From: Blasia pusilla
Lineage: Eukaryota; Marchantiophyta; Marchantiopsida; Blasiales
Length of the DNA stretch: 64,000 bases
Reading direction: 5' to 3'
Assembly: GCA_050084515.1 (NCBI GenBank)
Contig: CM114274.1
Location: forward strand, 30,504,001-30,568,000
The position numbers were made by a program, and so were the translations under genes. The first letter of the stretch is position 1. Each line of letters begins with the position of its first letter. The notes beneath the pieces were generated by a model that saw only the letters and a program-made list of their open reading frames with translations, was not told where the DNA came from and did not search any database. Shown in pieces: positions 36,766 to 49,532 of this stretch.

Positions 36766-38550
36766 ACCTATCAATCGGTTGGATAAAAAAACTATGGCAC
36801 GTGGGCTTTGGTCCTTGAGTATCTCTTGACACTACGGAATCTCTTTAAGCACATTGAGAATCTCCTTGATGGGAAAGACTTAACCGGTAAAGCTTGTAGG
36901 AATTGGGACTACGACGAGATGGAGGCACGTTCACCTATCGAGCTCAACATCAAGGCATCACAACACATGTACACCAAAAAGTGCAAGTCCGCCTATGAGA
37001 TGTGGTCTAAACTAGAGGAAAAATATAACAAGAAATGTGTCGTTGCTCAAATCTACATGAGGTGGAAATTTATGAGGGCCTCGTCGTGTAGACGGATGTT
37101 CCATGATTGATTTCTTGCAATGATGAGCTTGTTGAGTCTAGAGGAGAGCTGATTGATAGAGAGTCGGTTTTCACTGTCCTTTATGCATTTCCAAATTCTT
37201 GGCTCAATGCAAAGGCTAAGAAGGGTATTTGTTTTGCAATGGTGTAGGAGGACAATTGCATGGTTTTGGAGAGATGCGTAATTTGAACGGAGAATGCATC
37301 AAATTTTTCATCAAGAATGTCCATTGGATTTAGAAGGCACAACAAAATTTGTTCCCTTGATAGCTACTCTAAGCAAGCGAGGTTGTTGTTCGAACTTAGA
37401 TTGGAAAGGCATGGAGTGGATTCGTCCAAATCAGGAACTATTTTTTCCGTGGCAAGTTGGAAATCAAGTTATATCTCATACCATGTGAGATGGAGGAGGA
37501 GAATTCTGACCTTATTGCAAATGCTTCTATGGGCCAAACTTCATAGGAATGGCACCATGCACTCGTACATGCACTGGTGGAGAAAATTTGAGAAGTTGAA
37601 TGATCAAGCGATGTTGATGGACTCCATATTAAGGATGCTAAGCAATCCATTCCAACGTGTGAGTCAAGTATTGTTGGGAAGGCTCATTGTGTGCCTTTCC
37701 CCAACACACACAATTGTATCAAATCTGTCTCAGAAGTTGTCATCTTCAATCTTGGCTATTTTGATACATTGAGTTTCAATAGAGCTTGATGACTTGGAGT
37801 TTTGATTGATGAGTTTTCTCGTTATGTTGCCTCGATTTTCTCACCGAAAAAAAAATTCAAACTCTTGTTGCTTAAAAGATGTAGGAAGCAAAAGCCCAAA
37901 GCCAAATAAGTAGGAAGGTTAAGACTTGACTTAGGCCTCCATATAAAGAATTTGAATTCCTCAGCAAGGAACTTAGTTCATAGTTCAAAGTTGAAGGTGT
38001 GCGCCACATGACTACCCTTTCCTATACTCACGAGATTTATGGTATGGTGGAGCGGATGATGCGCACTATTTTTTAATGAGTTCGCACATGGAAAGCTTGA
38101 TTGCAAATATAGCTACTTCAAAACCTCCAAAGCATATGAAATCTTTCTCCCTAATAGCCTAAGTGTGGTCCTTAATGGGAATGTAATCTTCATAGAGGAA
38201 AAAAAATGGAACAACATTGTAGTTCCAATGTTGTTGCTTTCTAGCAGTAGACCAATAAATGAAGTAGAGCGAGGTGAACACATTGTCATCCAAACTAGGA
38301 TTTTTGACAATGTTGAAGAGTGAGAGCACAAGCAAGAGCAAGTCTCAAGAAAGATCTTGAGGCATCACCTCCACCATAAGATAATCTCGCTTCTACTTAT
38401 CCAATTTTGGATTCAAGAGGGTGAGATGAATCTAGAGGTATCTTTGGCACATCCACCTCAACGCAAAGAGGTGGAATTGATCCTTACAACATTCTTAGGA
38501 GTCTACACCAACATCGTACTTCATGGGGACTAGATATCCCATTTTGCAAT
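36766..38550 (+). pseudogene. Ty1/copia polyprotein remnant
   Basis: Plus-strand pieces in changing frames follow copia order. The gag (UBN2-like) part at 36.77-37.15 kb has TLRNLFKHIENLLDG, EARSPIELNIKASQ and CKSAYEMWSKLEEKY. The GAG-pre-integrase part at 37.55-37.72 kb has LHIKDAKQSIPTCESSIVGK, with the CE.C-like site partly altered. An integrase C-terminal piece near 38.04 kb reads GMVERMMRTI, followed by linker residues to about 38.5 kb. Stops are frequent, the protease and reverse transcriptase are not visible, and no LTRs were identified. Inactive. Confidence 0.75.
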
Positions 38551-39255
38551 ATGTCCTTTTCTTATTGGTCATAACGAACTTCATTCTGAGTCATCAAAAA
38601 TTTTGAAACTTTTTCCACCTCATGCATGGAAGCATGAGGACATGGCTGATTTTTTTCATGAAAAAATATTTATTGAAAGTGAAAATAAAATAAAATAAAA
38701 TAATAATCAATGGAAAAATTCACGTGTAAATCATAACATCTTTATTGGAAAATTTTAACTAGATCTTAAGTGTTCATAAAAAAATTTAAACACATGTAAA
38801 TAAATCTTCTTAAGACTTGCAGATCCATCCAATATTGGAATATCATATCCTAGCTTCACCTCAAATCACTCCCAACCTTGAGCTTTACAAGCACAAGACT
38901 TAGATTGAGTCACAAAGACTCAATTGATTGCTTGATCCATAGATAGGTAGTCGAGAAGCCACCAAGTGCTAATTGAGTTGAGTCTCCCCAAGTGAATAGA
39001 GTCTCCCTAGAAAGCCTCGACCAATCTTCCCAAGTTACTCACCTAAACCGGAGCACGTCGATTAATTCCTCAAGATGCATCCCTTAGGTCAAACCTAAAA
39101 CACGACCCAACATTCACCATGGTTAGTTCCTGGTTCAAGGGCTTGAGTGAGTAGAGGGGGGAAGTGTCCCCCCTTATATGTTCTTCTAGGGTTCTCCGGG
39201 GGAACCCCACCTTCCGCATTATCCCCCTTGGGCCCTTGGTTTGGCTCTCAACACT
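38551..39255. other. unassigned stretch
   Basis: AT-rich at 38650-38820, then ordinary sequence. No gene seen. Confidence 0.4.
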
Positions 39256-39256
39256 A

Positions 39257-39900
39257 AAACAAATAATGTTTTTATGAGTGGCTCATATGACTTGCGAAAG
39301 TCATATATCTATAGAAATGACTAGCAATCATTGGTGACTCATGGAATCAAAAAATTCTAGTTATGTACCATGCCATGACTAGAGTAATTTTGGGGTGATT
39401 TATGTACTCATTTTGCTATATGATTGACACGTTAACAAGCCTTGCCAAGTATAAAAACATGGAGTCGTATATTACGATTTCCATTTTAGCTTGTGACATG
39501 GCTGCTAAATGAAGTGAACGAGGCATGTGCTGACATATGGTTATGAATTTTAATGACTAAGTTATATTCATCATCCGATTTGACTATATGATTAAGTCGT
39601 GAAGTATGACTAATTCATATTTATTATGGTGATTTGGTTAAATGATTGGATCCAACTTAGTCATAGCATATAGTTGAGTCATATTGATCACTTTCAATTG
39701 TCAAAATGAATTGAGAAAGTCAAAAAATTTGAGTGAGTAATATTGATGAGTTTGGTATGTTTAAATAATTGCATATACATGAGTTATAAAATATAAACGA
39801 ATCATATTGATGAGTTTAGTTTATTTTAATGACTAAAGTTGGCTTTATATGACTCTTTTAAATGGCTATTTTTTAAAGCTAGGACCTCTATATGACTTTC
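39257..39900. repeat. dense ATGACT/AGTCAT motif cluster, possibly a CACTA transposon end
   Basis: The stretch begins near CACTAAAACAAA and then carries about fourteen copies of ATGACT, TGACTCAT or the reverse AGTCAT within some 620 bp. Subterminal repeats of this kind mark CACTA elements, but no matching opposite end was found. Confidence 0.35.
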
Positions 39901-40334
39901 TTTAATCATGTTTGAATGATAGTGAAAGATTATTTCCATTTTAGATTTAGAAGATAGGACTCCTCCCACTAACAAGTCTAACAAGAACAGAGAGTGACCT
40001 TTAAAACACCCTTCTCTAATACGAATACATACATAGCACTCTAGTGCATCAACAAAATGCACACCCAAAAAATGGAACCAAGTCCAATATTTGTGAGAAC
40101 TGAGGAAGTCCACCTGGAGATGAATGGTTTGTCAAGATTCCTATATTGTTGGGATATCACATCAAAAGTAAATCGCTTTGTTATTATGAAAAAGGTTAAA
40201 GAGATTGTGCAAGTAACCAAGCTTCTTATAAGATCTCAACTATGGGAGTAAGATGAGAAAGCATTTGTGGATACCATAACCAAAGTAGTGGGAAAATGCT
40301 TGCAACACAACAACATAGGGATAGCCATGAAAGA

Positions 40335-40337
<3 letters not shown>
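39901..40337. other. unassigned stretch
   Basis: Short frames only; a plus-strand run around 40057-40251 resembles a copia integrase-linker style text but is not convincing. Confidence 0.3.

Positions 40338-40409
<72 letters not shown>
40338..40409. repeat. (TC)36 microsatellite
   Basis: An uninterrupted run of about 36 CT dinucleotides. Confidence 0.95.
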
Positions 40410-40417
<8 letters not shown>

Positions 40418-40884
40418 GACGAGCAAACAGATAGACTCTACGCTTGATGATGAAACTAGGGTGAGGACCCAAAGCGGAGATGTTTAGCAAATGCACAGTG
40501 GAAGTGAGCATGTAGCATGCTAAAGCGACAAGAGGAAGATAACAACTGCTTCTATTTGGACGATGCTATTTTATGGGTCGCTTTTAGTGTGCATAGTGGT
40601 CGAAGGTGATTCTTATAGTAGCAGCCAAAAAATTAATAGACCTCAAACAACAACATGGAAGGAGTTAAAAAAATATCTACTATATCACATCACATAATGG
40701 GCATGCTCTCATACTTTATCTTGAGAAGGGAAAAAATTAATACGTATCCTCTTTTATCAGACGAGTCTTTTATAAGGTAGTTGAGGGAGATTACATATGG
40801 TACTACATATCATATTGATATAGTATTGGAGTGGTAACCCGTGCAAACAAGTTATGATGGAGTTGCTCAAAGTGGAAGGATGGT

Positions 40885-41275
40885 GGCGTGCGCATACACA
40901 ACATCCATCATTGTCATTGAATGCCAACACAAACACACAATTCAAGATACCATACCAACTCATGACATCCAACTATGATACGATTGAGTACCAAAATATC
41001 TCCAATAAATCATGATCTCTCCAAGGTCTCTCACAATGTGCACACAAATATATATATCTCTCTCATGTCAAACCAAACCCATTCTCCTAATAAGATGCTT
41101 GGGTTACTCATAGGGCAACGAGGACTGTAGCTCCACCGTCTCATGCCAAGAGGTTCAACAAAGAGAGAATGAGCTCCAAAGCTCTTGCTCCTTTGGTATA
41201 CTCTATGCCAAACTCTCTCAATGGTAACCTCTGCTTGCAAGTCACCTCCTTGGCTCTTAAATTTAATTTGAAGCC
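40885..41275 (-). repeat. Ty3-family LTR fragment (X and part of Y)
   Basis: Block X (about 40885-41010) ends AGTACCAAAATATCTCCAAT and runs straight into block Y (CAAACCAAACCCATTCTCCTAA onward, ending near 41275 at TCCTTGGCTCTT). It is the same arrangement and orientation as the 60.9-kb copy. Confidence 0.75.
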
Positions 41276-41439
41276 TCCATAAAATTTTCTTTAAATTTTT
41301 TTTTACAAAATATGATGATCGGTTTCTATTATGATTAAAAAATGGATTTTTTTTGCTAGTTTGTTACATCGTTTCCTAACATAACACCCTTAATTTGCTA
41401 GACTTGCAGACCACAATTTTTCGATGGGAATGCTACCCC

Positions 41440-41870
41440 AGTTCCACTCCTATTTTAATTTTTCTTCAATGAATTTTATTTGAAGGAGAGTATCAAAAGA
41501 CACATGTAAGTGCCCCAAAAATTCCTCTAAAAAAGGAAAAAATCTATTAGTTGCAAGTTTCACCACATAACTTAGCTCTTTGATTCTTGCCACTACATTG
41601 GCTGTGAAACCTTTAGAATGTATAGCCCAAAATACTAAATCAAAATCTGTTGGATCAGAAATCACCACATTACCCAATAGATAAAAGCCACCTCAAGATA
41701 TAACAAGATCAATTCTTCGACAAGAGGTTGCTTGCGAAGTAGAAGGTAGAAAATGTAGCTGTTCGTGCCCAACTATGTAAAGTGCAGTAGGAGTCGTTGA
41801 TGCTATTGCCTCTTTGATGAAACGGAAGAATGAGAGGATTTGCAATCAGCCATGTCCAAGCTCATGTACC
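41440..41870 (-). pseudogene. fragment of an unknown repeat-borne reading frame (family R)
   Basis: The minus frame 41677-41450 reads MGNVVISDPTDFDLVFWAIH, then KGFTANVVARIKELSYVV, then EFLGHLHVSFDTLL. It is clearly related to the minus frame at 60.44-60.93 kb, and the similarity continues upstream at the DNA level to about 41870. Both copies lie beside LTR fragments of the Ty3 family. I do not recognise the protein; the function is unknown. Confidence 0.6.
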
Positions 41871-41879
41871 CACGCATAA

Positions 41880-43958
41880 ACGTAGACTAGATCGAAGAGT
41901 GTGAGAGGATTGCTCAAAGAGAATGTTTGAAAAATTGATTTTGTGTAAATTCTCAGAAATTAACTATTGAATTTGATCAAACCTTTCTATAATCAATTTA
42001 TTGAAAGGTATATAAAATTACAATTATAGCAAGAGGAAAACAAGCATACGTAAAATAAATTGTTATTAAAATAATATATGCCCCTCTTGTACATGGGCCG
42101 TACAATCCACAATATACATGTATCTCCTTTGATAAACATTGGAGCCACAATCTATACCCAACTCCCAAAAGAATCTATTGGTATAAATGCAAAGGGGATG
42201 AAAGCTCACACTTCCAAATGAAATATGCAAGATGTTTTAATGCGAAATCTAAACACCATCATCTCCTTTAATCTCAATTATTAGTGGAGGATGGGGTAAG
42301 AGAATCCCTCCTCTTCCTGTCCAAAAGGGTCATGTGAGGTTTGTCACGTGGAAAAAAAATAATTTAAATGCAGTGAGAAGGAAAAAAAAGAAATAATTTA
42401 TGATTTTTTCAAAAATTCAATGTCACCACGGGGCAAGACTCTAGTCTATTCGGACAAGAAACTACCCTAAGTGATAAAAATTGTAAAAAAGGCTTACGCC
42501 TATAAAACTCCGAGCCGGGAAGACAAATGTGAGATACGAGATCTAGAAAACACATACTAGTCCTTCCAAAATAATGATGTGCTAAGTGGAGTTATTTAGC
42601 CGTGTGACACCGCACCCAAGGGAAGTGCTTAATGTTATTTCATTGAAAGAGACCGGGTCCCATCGACACGTAGGTCGATAATGAGTCGTCCGTTCACCGG
42701 TGTCGACGCCCTGAAAGTTGATTTTGGTAATGGTGGATAACGGCCCTGAATAAATTGCCAATTATTATTACTACTTTTGGGTATATATATCTATATATAT
42801 ATATCGGTGAAATGTGCTTCGGGGATTCATACTTCAGGTGGATCGTGGATGTGCTCGATTCGGACGTCATGCGGACGGAGACGGACGGAACCCGTTGAAT
42901 ATCTAAGCTTTCGATTTATCCGAATTTATTAAGATTAATAAACGGTGTCTGTTCGACAAATATCATGTCAGCTCAATCTGACGGTCGACGTCTGTCCTGT
43001 TCCGTTGTCGGTCACTATTGAGAATGTCAGCCGGTTGAATTTGAAGATTTGTGAGTAGAATCTGGAAATGTGGGCGAAAATAAATATCTCACCAACGACG
43101 AGAGTACTATCCGGTGGAGACTGGAGAAAAACACATCGCCTGGTTTTATTTTATTACCCGTTCGGCGGCAAAACAGAACTGGCGCCCCTCGTCCGGCGCA
43201 CTGAAGGATTTCCCGACGACAGGTCTGTAGCTGTGGCAGCGGCGACAAACCCCGCCTGTGCCCCCGGACTCTGGAGGAGTAAACTCTCTTGATGTGCCGC
43301 ACTGCCGAGCAACGTCTAGACGCTGGATGCCGGCGCTTGGACGATGTTGCGGGGTCCGATGACGAGTGGCGAGCGGAAAGGGAGGCGGAGATTGGAGCGA
43401 GGAGCGTGAGAAATGAATGCGATGGATACAAGTACAGGATGGGGAGAGCTTCGAGTAATGAGCCAAATTTGATGATGGGGAGGTCTCCTTCCTTCTGCCT
43501 TTGGTGGTCGTGAGCATGGTGGAAACGAACAGAGTCGGGTTTCTTTCCTTCGGGAAGAAGCTGGCATACATCGTTGAGTCCTCGAGCTGCGAGGGAGAGT
43601 TTGGTTGTACGGATACTTGGTACTGTTCCTGCTCCTCTTTCTGGCTCCTTGGCATCCGTCGGGCTTCCCGCAACGGTACGAATCCGAAGAATGGATTTGC
43701 TGCCTGATGCTCTCCCTCCTTTCCTCCCAATGTGAATTGTATGATACTTAAATAGGTGCTTGGTTCAATCTCTGTTCCGCTGCTGATCAAATTGATTTTA
43801 AGCAATTTTCTTGACCATTACTATCACCTGTTTCTCCTCTGTCTTCTCTTGACCACTGGAATTGAAACAGAGTTCAGTAGGATTCCGGTTGATTGAGAGG
43901 CGATGGAGTTGGGAGTAGGGAGTCTAACCATTGCTCTCGAACTTACTTTTTCAGAGAG
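41880..43958. promoter_or_regulatory. intergenic stretch and presumed CLASSY promoter/5' UTR
   Basis: An AT-rich part up to about 42.6 kb is followed by a more G+C-rich part (42.65-43.9 kb). A TATATATATCTATATATATATAT run lies at about 42781-42804. Frames on both strands at 43.07-43.8 kb have no recognisable homology, and untranslated exons could be present. Confidence 0.35.
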
Positions 43959-46900
43959 ATGGAAAGCACGACTACCATTGCTGGAAGCTACCAGCAAGTG
44001 ATTGGGAGGCCACCGGAATCCCATCATCAATTTGGAAGAGCATTTCACGTGCAAAGCGGTAACATTCTCCTTTCAATCAATTTCGTTGCCTTCTGGGTCA
44101 GTTCGAATCAGACACTTACTCCTCAGAGTCTCCTGCTTTATAGCTATTTCGGTGACAGGGTTTCCAGAGTGAAATGAGTCCCTTTTCCTGGGGTTCTCAC
44201 ATCAGTGTCTCAGTCCTTAATCCTGTTGAGAATTATGGGCCGTCAGTCAATTCTCCCATACGTTGGTAAAAGATATCGAGGGAATCACTTGGCAGGGTCC
44301 TTCCTTAGAAATTGATTGGGAGTAGTTCACCAGAGAAAAAAGTTAGTTCTTCAATTACCCGGAAGATTACTCTGATCTGGTCGCAGATAATGAATATGAC
44401 CGGATTTTCTTATTCGTTGCTGTTGTAGATATTTGGCACACTGAAATTCACTGGTCTCGTGTTTACAGATTCTGTGACTCAGACCTCTTCTCAGGCATCC
44501 CAATCCGCTACAGAGATCAAGGCCGTGACGCGTCCAGTTTCAGGTCATGTCGACATGGATTTGGTCATAGCTGACCTCGACAACGTCGGTAAACTTTGTG
44601 AGAATATGATTAAGATGTTCCAGGGAATTGGTGAAAGTGTATCAGACATCTCGCAGTCCACTGAAGAGAACATCTCTGTGGTCGAAACCCAGGCTGTGCG
44701 TCCGCCTCCAGAACGTCAATACAACCCTCCGCCAGTTCATTTGATTGTGGATCTTACGAGTGAGAGTAGCTCCGAATCAATAAATGATAAAGAGGACGGG
44801 GAGATTGTGGATTGCCATATGCAAGGGTCGATTGTTGGGAGTCGGATTCCTGCAGTCAACGATGCCACAAGCCCACCTTCGACTTTCATAGAACGCAAGC
44901 AACCAGATCCTTTGGTGGAGCAATGCCATCCTTCAGCACAGGTCATCTCACTTCTTTCCGACGATGAAGACGATATTCAGTATGAGCCCTACGTGCGGGA
45001 TACTTCTCAAGGGCAAAATGATATGGTACCTGCAGACGACCTTTGTCTTGACGGTCTTTGGCACCTTATGGGCGTACTTGTTGGTAAACCGGTAAGAGTT
45101 CATGGAAGTTGGTCATATTTATTTAAGCATTCTGAACTCAATGCGAACGAATTTATCGTTGGTGGTTTTTTAGTCTGAAGGCTCCCTCTAATGACCAATT
45201 GTAAAGTTTCAGCACCTACTGTTACTGGCCATATGGGTAGTCAGTCCGACAGGGTCTCAAGTGTTTTCGTCAGAGCCACATCAGCGAGCTCCTGACTTAG
45301 ACTGCATGCTCATGTTGTTGCGAGAGTTTCTCTTCTCTCCTGCGTTTCCTATCTCCACTTTCTCAATCCAGAAGCTCCGCTCAGGTGCAACCTCCGACCT
45401 CCACCTCCACCACCATCTCCACCCAACCCAACCCAACCCAACCCAATCCAATCCTATCCCTAGATCAATCCCCTTATCATCTCCCTCTGTATTTTGAAAC
45501 GATGTGGATCGTTTGTGGTATAAAGCAGGGAAATGGGTTTCCTGTTGCTGAAGAGACTAGGCCCAGAAAGAAGCGCAGGAAAGGGGGCGACAAGTCTTCA
45601 CCTGTGAAGAGCTTCTCAGTGGTCCTTCACTCTGAAGGAGTGAGCAATGAAGAAGGAAAGTGCCCAACTTATAAGAATGGCTTGGGGATCCTTGAACCTA
45701 ATGATATGGCTGCTGACATGAACTACCAAGAAAACGACCACTGCTTCAGAGTAAGTATGAGGATGCAATCTGAGAGCACTGTTCTGAATTATAAGATAAC
45801 TTAGTGCAGCATCTTGCCGAAAATGGATATTGATGTTCCACGAATGTTGATCAACCGTCAACGTTTGGTACTGAGCGTTGAGATCTGAAGAAGAGATTAA
45901 GAAAGGGATAACGACGTCCTCTTACAATTCGTGACATTGGAATTCAGTGCACCTGTAGCTAATTATATCATCTGGGATGCAGGAAAGTACTCCGTTACTA
46001 GTGAAAAGGGGTCCCGGAAGACCCAGGAAAGACAAAACTAGTCAGCTTTGTGCAAAGGAACCTAAAGAAAATCAAGCCGATGTTGCTTTGAACGTGGAAA
46101 AGGCAGCAAGACCACAAGAAAGAAAGGGCGAGGTGTTAGAGGTCCAAGAACAAGGACGAGATGCATTCGTTGGCAGTAAACTGCGAAGAGAGGAACAAAA
46201 AGAAGAAGAAGAAGAAGAAGCAGGGAACTGTAACTCAGCTGAAAAATCTTCTAAAGAAGAAGCTGATCTCAGAGAACTCCGTCTTATCACAAGCAGGCTG
46301 CATGGAGAAAAAGTGGGTTATGAACCATATGTGTGGAGACCCATGGACGATAAGGTCGAGAAAGGTTCAGAGCTCGACGAGATATGGCAGGAGATGGCTC
46401 TTGTGGAAGCCAGTACTTCGGTGAGTGCTTGCTTGGTAGAGTATGTGTTCAGGTGATTATCAAGGATAGTTTGAAGTTGGGTCGACTGAGATAAGGGAGG
46501 ATGGACAAAGGAAACTGAGATGTGGGAAGATGGATCAAAGAATCCAAAAAGTGGGAGGCAAGTGAGGTCTTTCCATATCTCGCTACTGCAGACCTATCTG
46601 CGGAGGCAAGTTAGGTGGTGTGCAGTTAGTCAGGAAAGAAACTGTTGTGACGACATAAAAGAGATCTTCTAAGGAGGGTATTGAATTCAGTATAAGAGGC
46701 ACAATCATTTATGAGATTGTCATTGTAAACTGGTATCTACAAAGTTTAAAATAACCAGTTTTGTTTGCAACGTACTTGCAGGAACTCTACCCTCAGAAAT
46801 CAGAAACTTGTGGCCTTCAAAAAGACATGAAATGCGAGCATGTAGATATTGATCACGATGAAGAAATGGGCCCTTACTGTATAGTTTGTGGACTGTTTGG

Positions 46901-49532
46901 TGATGAGATCAAAGCATCCCTGAAGAAGGATTGCGAACATAGGAAGGAGGCCCGTGTGTCCAAGGCGGAAGTGGGGAAGTATTGTGAAGATTGTGGACTC
47001 TCTTTACGAGATACACAAAAGGATTGCCGGCATAAGAATCTTATGTTTGCTAGTGAGGCAGGGTGCTACTGTCATGATTGTGGCTTAGTAGGAGTAGAGA
47101 TTCAAAATCTCTTTGTCCCCACGGTAAGAACGCCGCAGTAATTGGTTATGTATGTAACTAATTGTTGCATTTCTTCGATCACTCCAAGCAAAATTTGATT
47201 ACCATTGTGTGGTTTAGAAAGAGAACTTTCCCTGCAGGCTGGTTGGAACTCATTCTGCTTGATTTATTGGTAGGTGAGTTTGGAAGAGTTCTCATTGATA
47301 GTAATAGAGAATGGTCACTTACTGAGCTTTCTGTATGGTATTGACTTCCACGTTCATGTATTGGCTCTTGACATAGATATCTGTACCTGTGCGCAAGCGA
47401 GTAAATCTTGAAGCAAAGGGATATGAAAGGGCAGTAGGTTTTCCAAAGTTCAGTCTCCAAGTGGGTGGTTGCTATTACGATGAAGATCCTTTTGCAGCTG
47501 GGTTGGAGCTGGAGCTGCACCCATACTATCAAGAACACTTGCACCTTCATCAAAAGGAGGGATTCAGCTTTCTAACAAAGAATCTTCTAGGTGACAAACA
47601 AGGTCAATCTATGGGATGTATCATGGCACATGCGCCAGGAACAGGCAAGACTTGCTTAATGATAAGTTTCATACAAAGTTTCTTGACGAGATTCCCTGAA
47701 GGCCGGCCAGTCATCCTTGCACCCAAGATAATGCTGGCTTCATGGGAAAGTGAATTTCAAAATTGGAAGGTGGACGACATTCCCATCTACAATCTCAGTG
47801 CATGTACGCATGGAGGGAGTTCTCAAGAGTATGACCATGGAGATACAGTGGAAGGTTATGCGCAATTACCTCCACATATGAAGGATAAGCTCAAACAAAA
47901 CCGGGCTAAAGTACTTCAGGAGTGGCAGGGAGGAAGGGGTGTTCTCCTCATGAGTTACAACTTATTTTCTCAACTGATCAAGGCTGGTCTGAATGAGAAG
48001 GTTTTACCTGAACACCTGGAATTCCAGATGTGCAGAGTTCTTTTAGATGCTCCTGATCTGGTCGTCTTGGATGAAGGGCATCTGGCTCGCACAAAGAAGA
48101 CCAATATTCTCAAGTCTCTCATGAAGATGCGTTCCAAGCGTAGAGTTCTTCTGTCAGGTAAGTCTGGTCGTATTGTTGATCTACCATCTTGTGTATATGC
48201 AAGGGAATTCAGCTCTTGTTCTGTACAGGGAGTTCTGATCCAGTGATACCCCAATGTGCTATGGCAGGTACACTTTTTCAAAACAATTTCAAAGAGCTTT
48301 ATACCCTTTTAAAACTTTGCAGAGAAGATTTCATGACAGGACATCCAGAGTACTCCAAGCAATTGGTTACATTGTGTGGTATCACTCTGCCTAAGAGTAA
48401 GAACCATGTGCAAACTTGGCCCGGGTCACAAACAATTTCAAAGTGGCAGCAGTGTGAAGAGAATATTTTTACTCGTGACTTTGGAGAACCTCTGGAAAAT
48501 TATGTGAAGAACGGAGTTGGATCGCCCAAGGACCTGGAGAATATCAACGATGTTGTCCAGAAGTTAAGGTCCTTGACAGCCTCATTTGTTCACTGGTACC
48601 CTGGTAAGATTCTGGAGAGCCTTCCTGGCCTAGTAGAGTATTCTGTTCATCTGAATCTCACGGAAATACAGCAGAAGGTTATATCTGGCCTACCTTCAGG
48701 TCCTCAAGTGAAGTTTCACATGTCACGACAGTGTATGGTTTTAGGAGCCTGCTTGCACCCAGTATTGGTGTCCAAAAGTGATCATGAAAAATCACAGGGC
48801 CATGATAAATTACCTGAGAAGGCACATGGTGCTGAGAAAGTAGGGCGATACTTTCCGAACTCCCTGAGTAAAGCTGATCTTGAACAGGAGGCGCATCAGG
48901 GCTGTAAGATGGCATTCATACTCGGCTTATTAGAGTTGTGTCTCAAGGCTAAGGAGAAGCTCTTGATCTTCTGTTCAACTTTGGGCCCTTTGAGATATTT
49001 GGAAGAGTTACTGAATGCGTACAATGAGTGGAAGGATGACCAACACATTGTGCGGTTGGACGGAACCATGGGAGAAAATGACCGGCAAGCAGTCATCAGT
49101 AGGTTTAACGCAAAGCAGCATGAACGATCTTTTGAACCTTATGTCTTACTTGCTTCCACAAAAGCCTGTAAGGAGGGTATTACTTTGGTTGGGGCTTCCC
49201 GGGTCGTGATATTAGATAATCCAGACAATCCTTCTGTGGTCAGGCAGGCTGTCAGTCGGGCTTTTAGGATTGGACAGAAGAGAAAAGTGTATGTCTATCG
49301 CCTGGTAACCAACAACAAAGAGGAGGAAGAAGTTTTCAAGAGATCTGTGAGTAAAGAGCGGCTCTCCAAGGTTCTACTGGACCGTGGAGGTAAAAGCATG
49401 AAGAAAGATGATTTCCTGCAGCTTCTAACGCTGTCAGATGTTGAGGATGAACTCTTGCTAAATCTGATGCAGAGGGATGTGACTGGTACAATTAACTGTA
49501 TTTACAAGTACAATGCATCAGGCTTCTTCTAG
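43959..49532 (+). CDS. CLASSY-type SNF2 chromatin protein (seven exons)
   Basis: Exons 43959-44058, 44469-45091, 45529-45750, 45983-46420, 46782-47123, 47377-48157 and 48268-49532 join in frame to 1256 residues; all six introns are GT-AG. The N-terminal half is acidic and low-complexity, with an AT-hook (KRGPGRPRKD, 323-332). Three C-x-H...C-x2-C-G modules follow at 479-562. The SNF2 core has Walker A GTGKT (663-667), DEGH (807-810), LSGTLFQNN (around 834-842) and motif VI QAVSRAFRIGQKR (1162-1174). The SGTLFQNN variant and the flanking sequence mark the CLASSY/DRD1 class. CLASSY proteins work in the nucleus and recruit RNA polymerase IV to make 24-nt siRNAs for RNA-directed DNA methylation. 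All exons are open and the gene looks functional. Which of the CLASSY subgroups it belongs to was not settled; the exact start (ATG 43959) depends on exon 1. Confidence 0.9.
46782..47123 (+). other. exon 5 of the CLASSY gene: three tandem C-H-C-C modules
   Basis: Residues 462-575. The three modules have Cys/His at 479/481/494/497, 512/514/529/532 and 543/545/558/561. Each reads C-x-H-x(12-14)-C-x2-C-G. The spacing suggests a zinc-binding unit repeated three times. CLASSY proteins generally show one such unit before the helicase core. Confidence 0.8.

Noticed and set aside
40226-40511. Arg-Glu and Ser-Leu repeat frames over the TC tract
   Set aside because: They are translations of the (TC)n microsatellite.
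43146-43805. 219-codon open frame on the minus strand upstream of CLASSY
   Set aside because: It has no recognisable domain and lies in the G+C-rich promoter side of CLASSY, where chance frames are long. A divergent gene cannot be excluded without RNA evidence.
45414-45442. Telomere-like CCCAA repeats
   Set aside because: Only about five pentamers, in the second intron of the CLASSY gene, and not the plant CCCTAAA unit.
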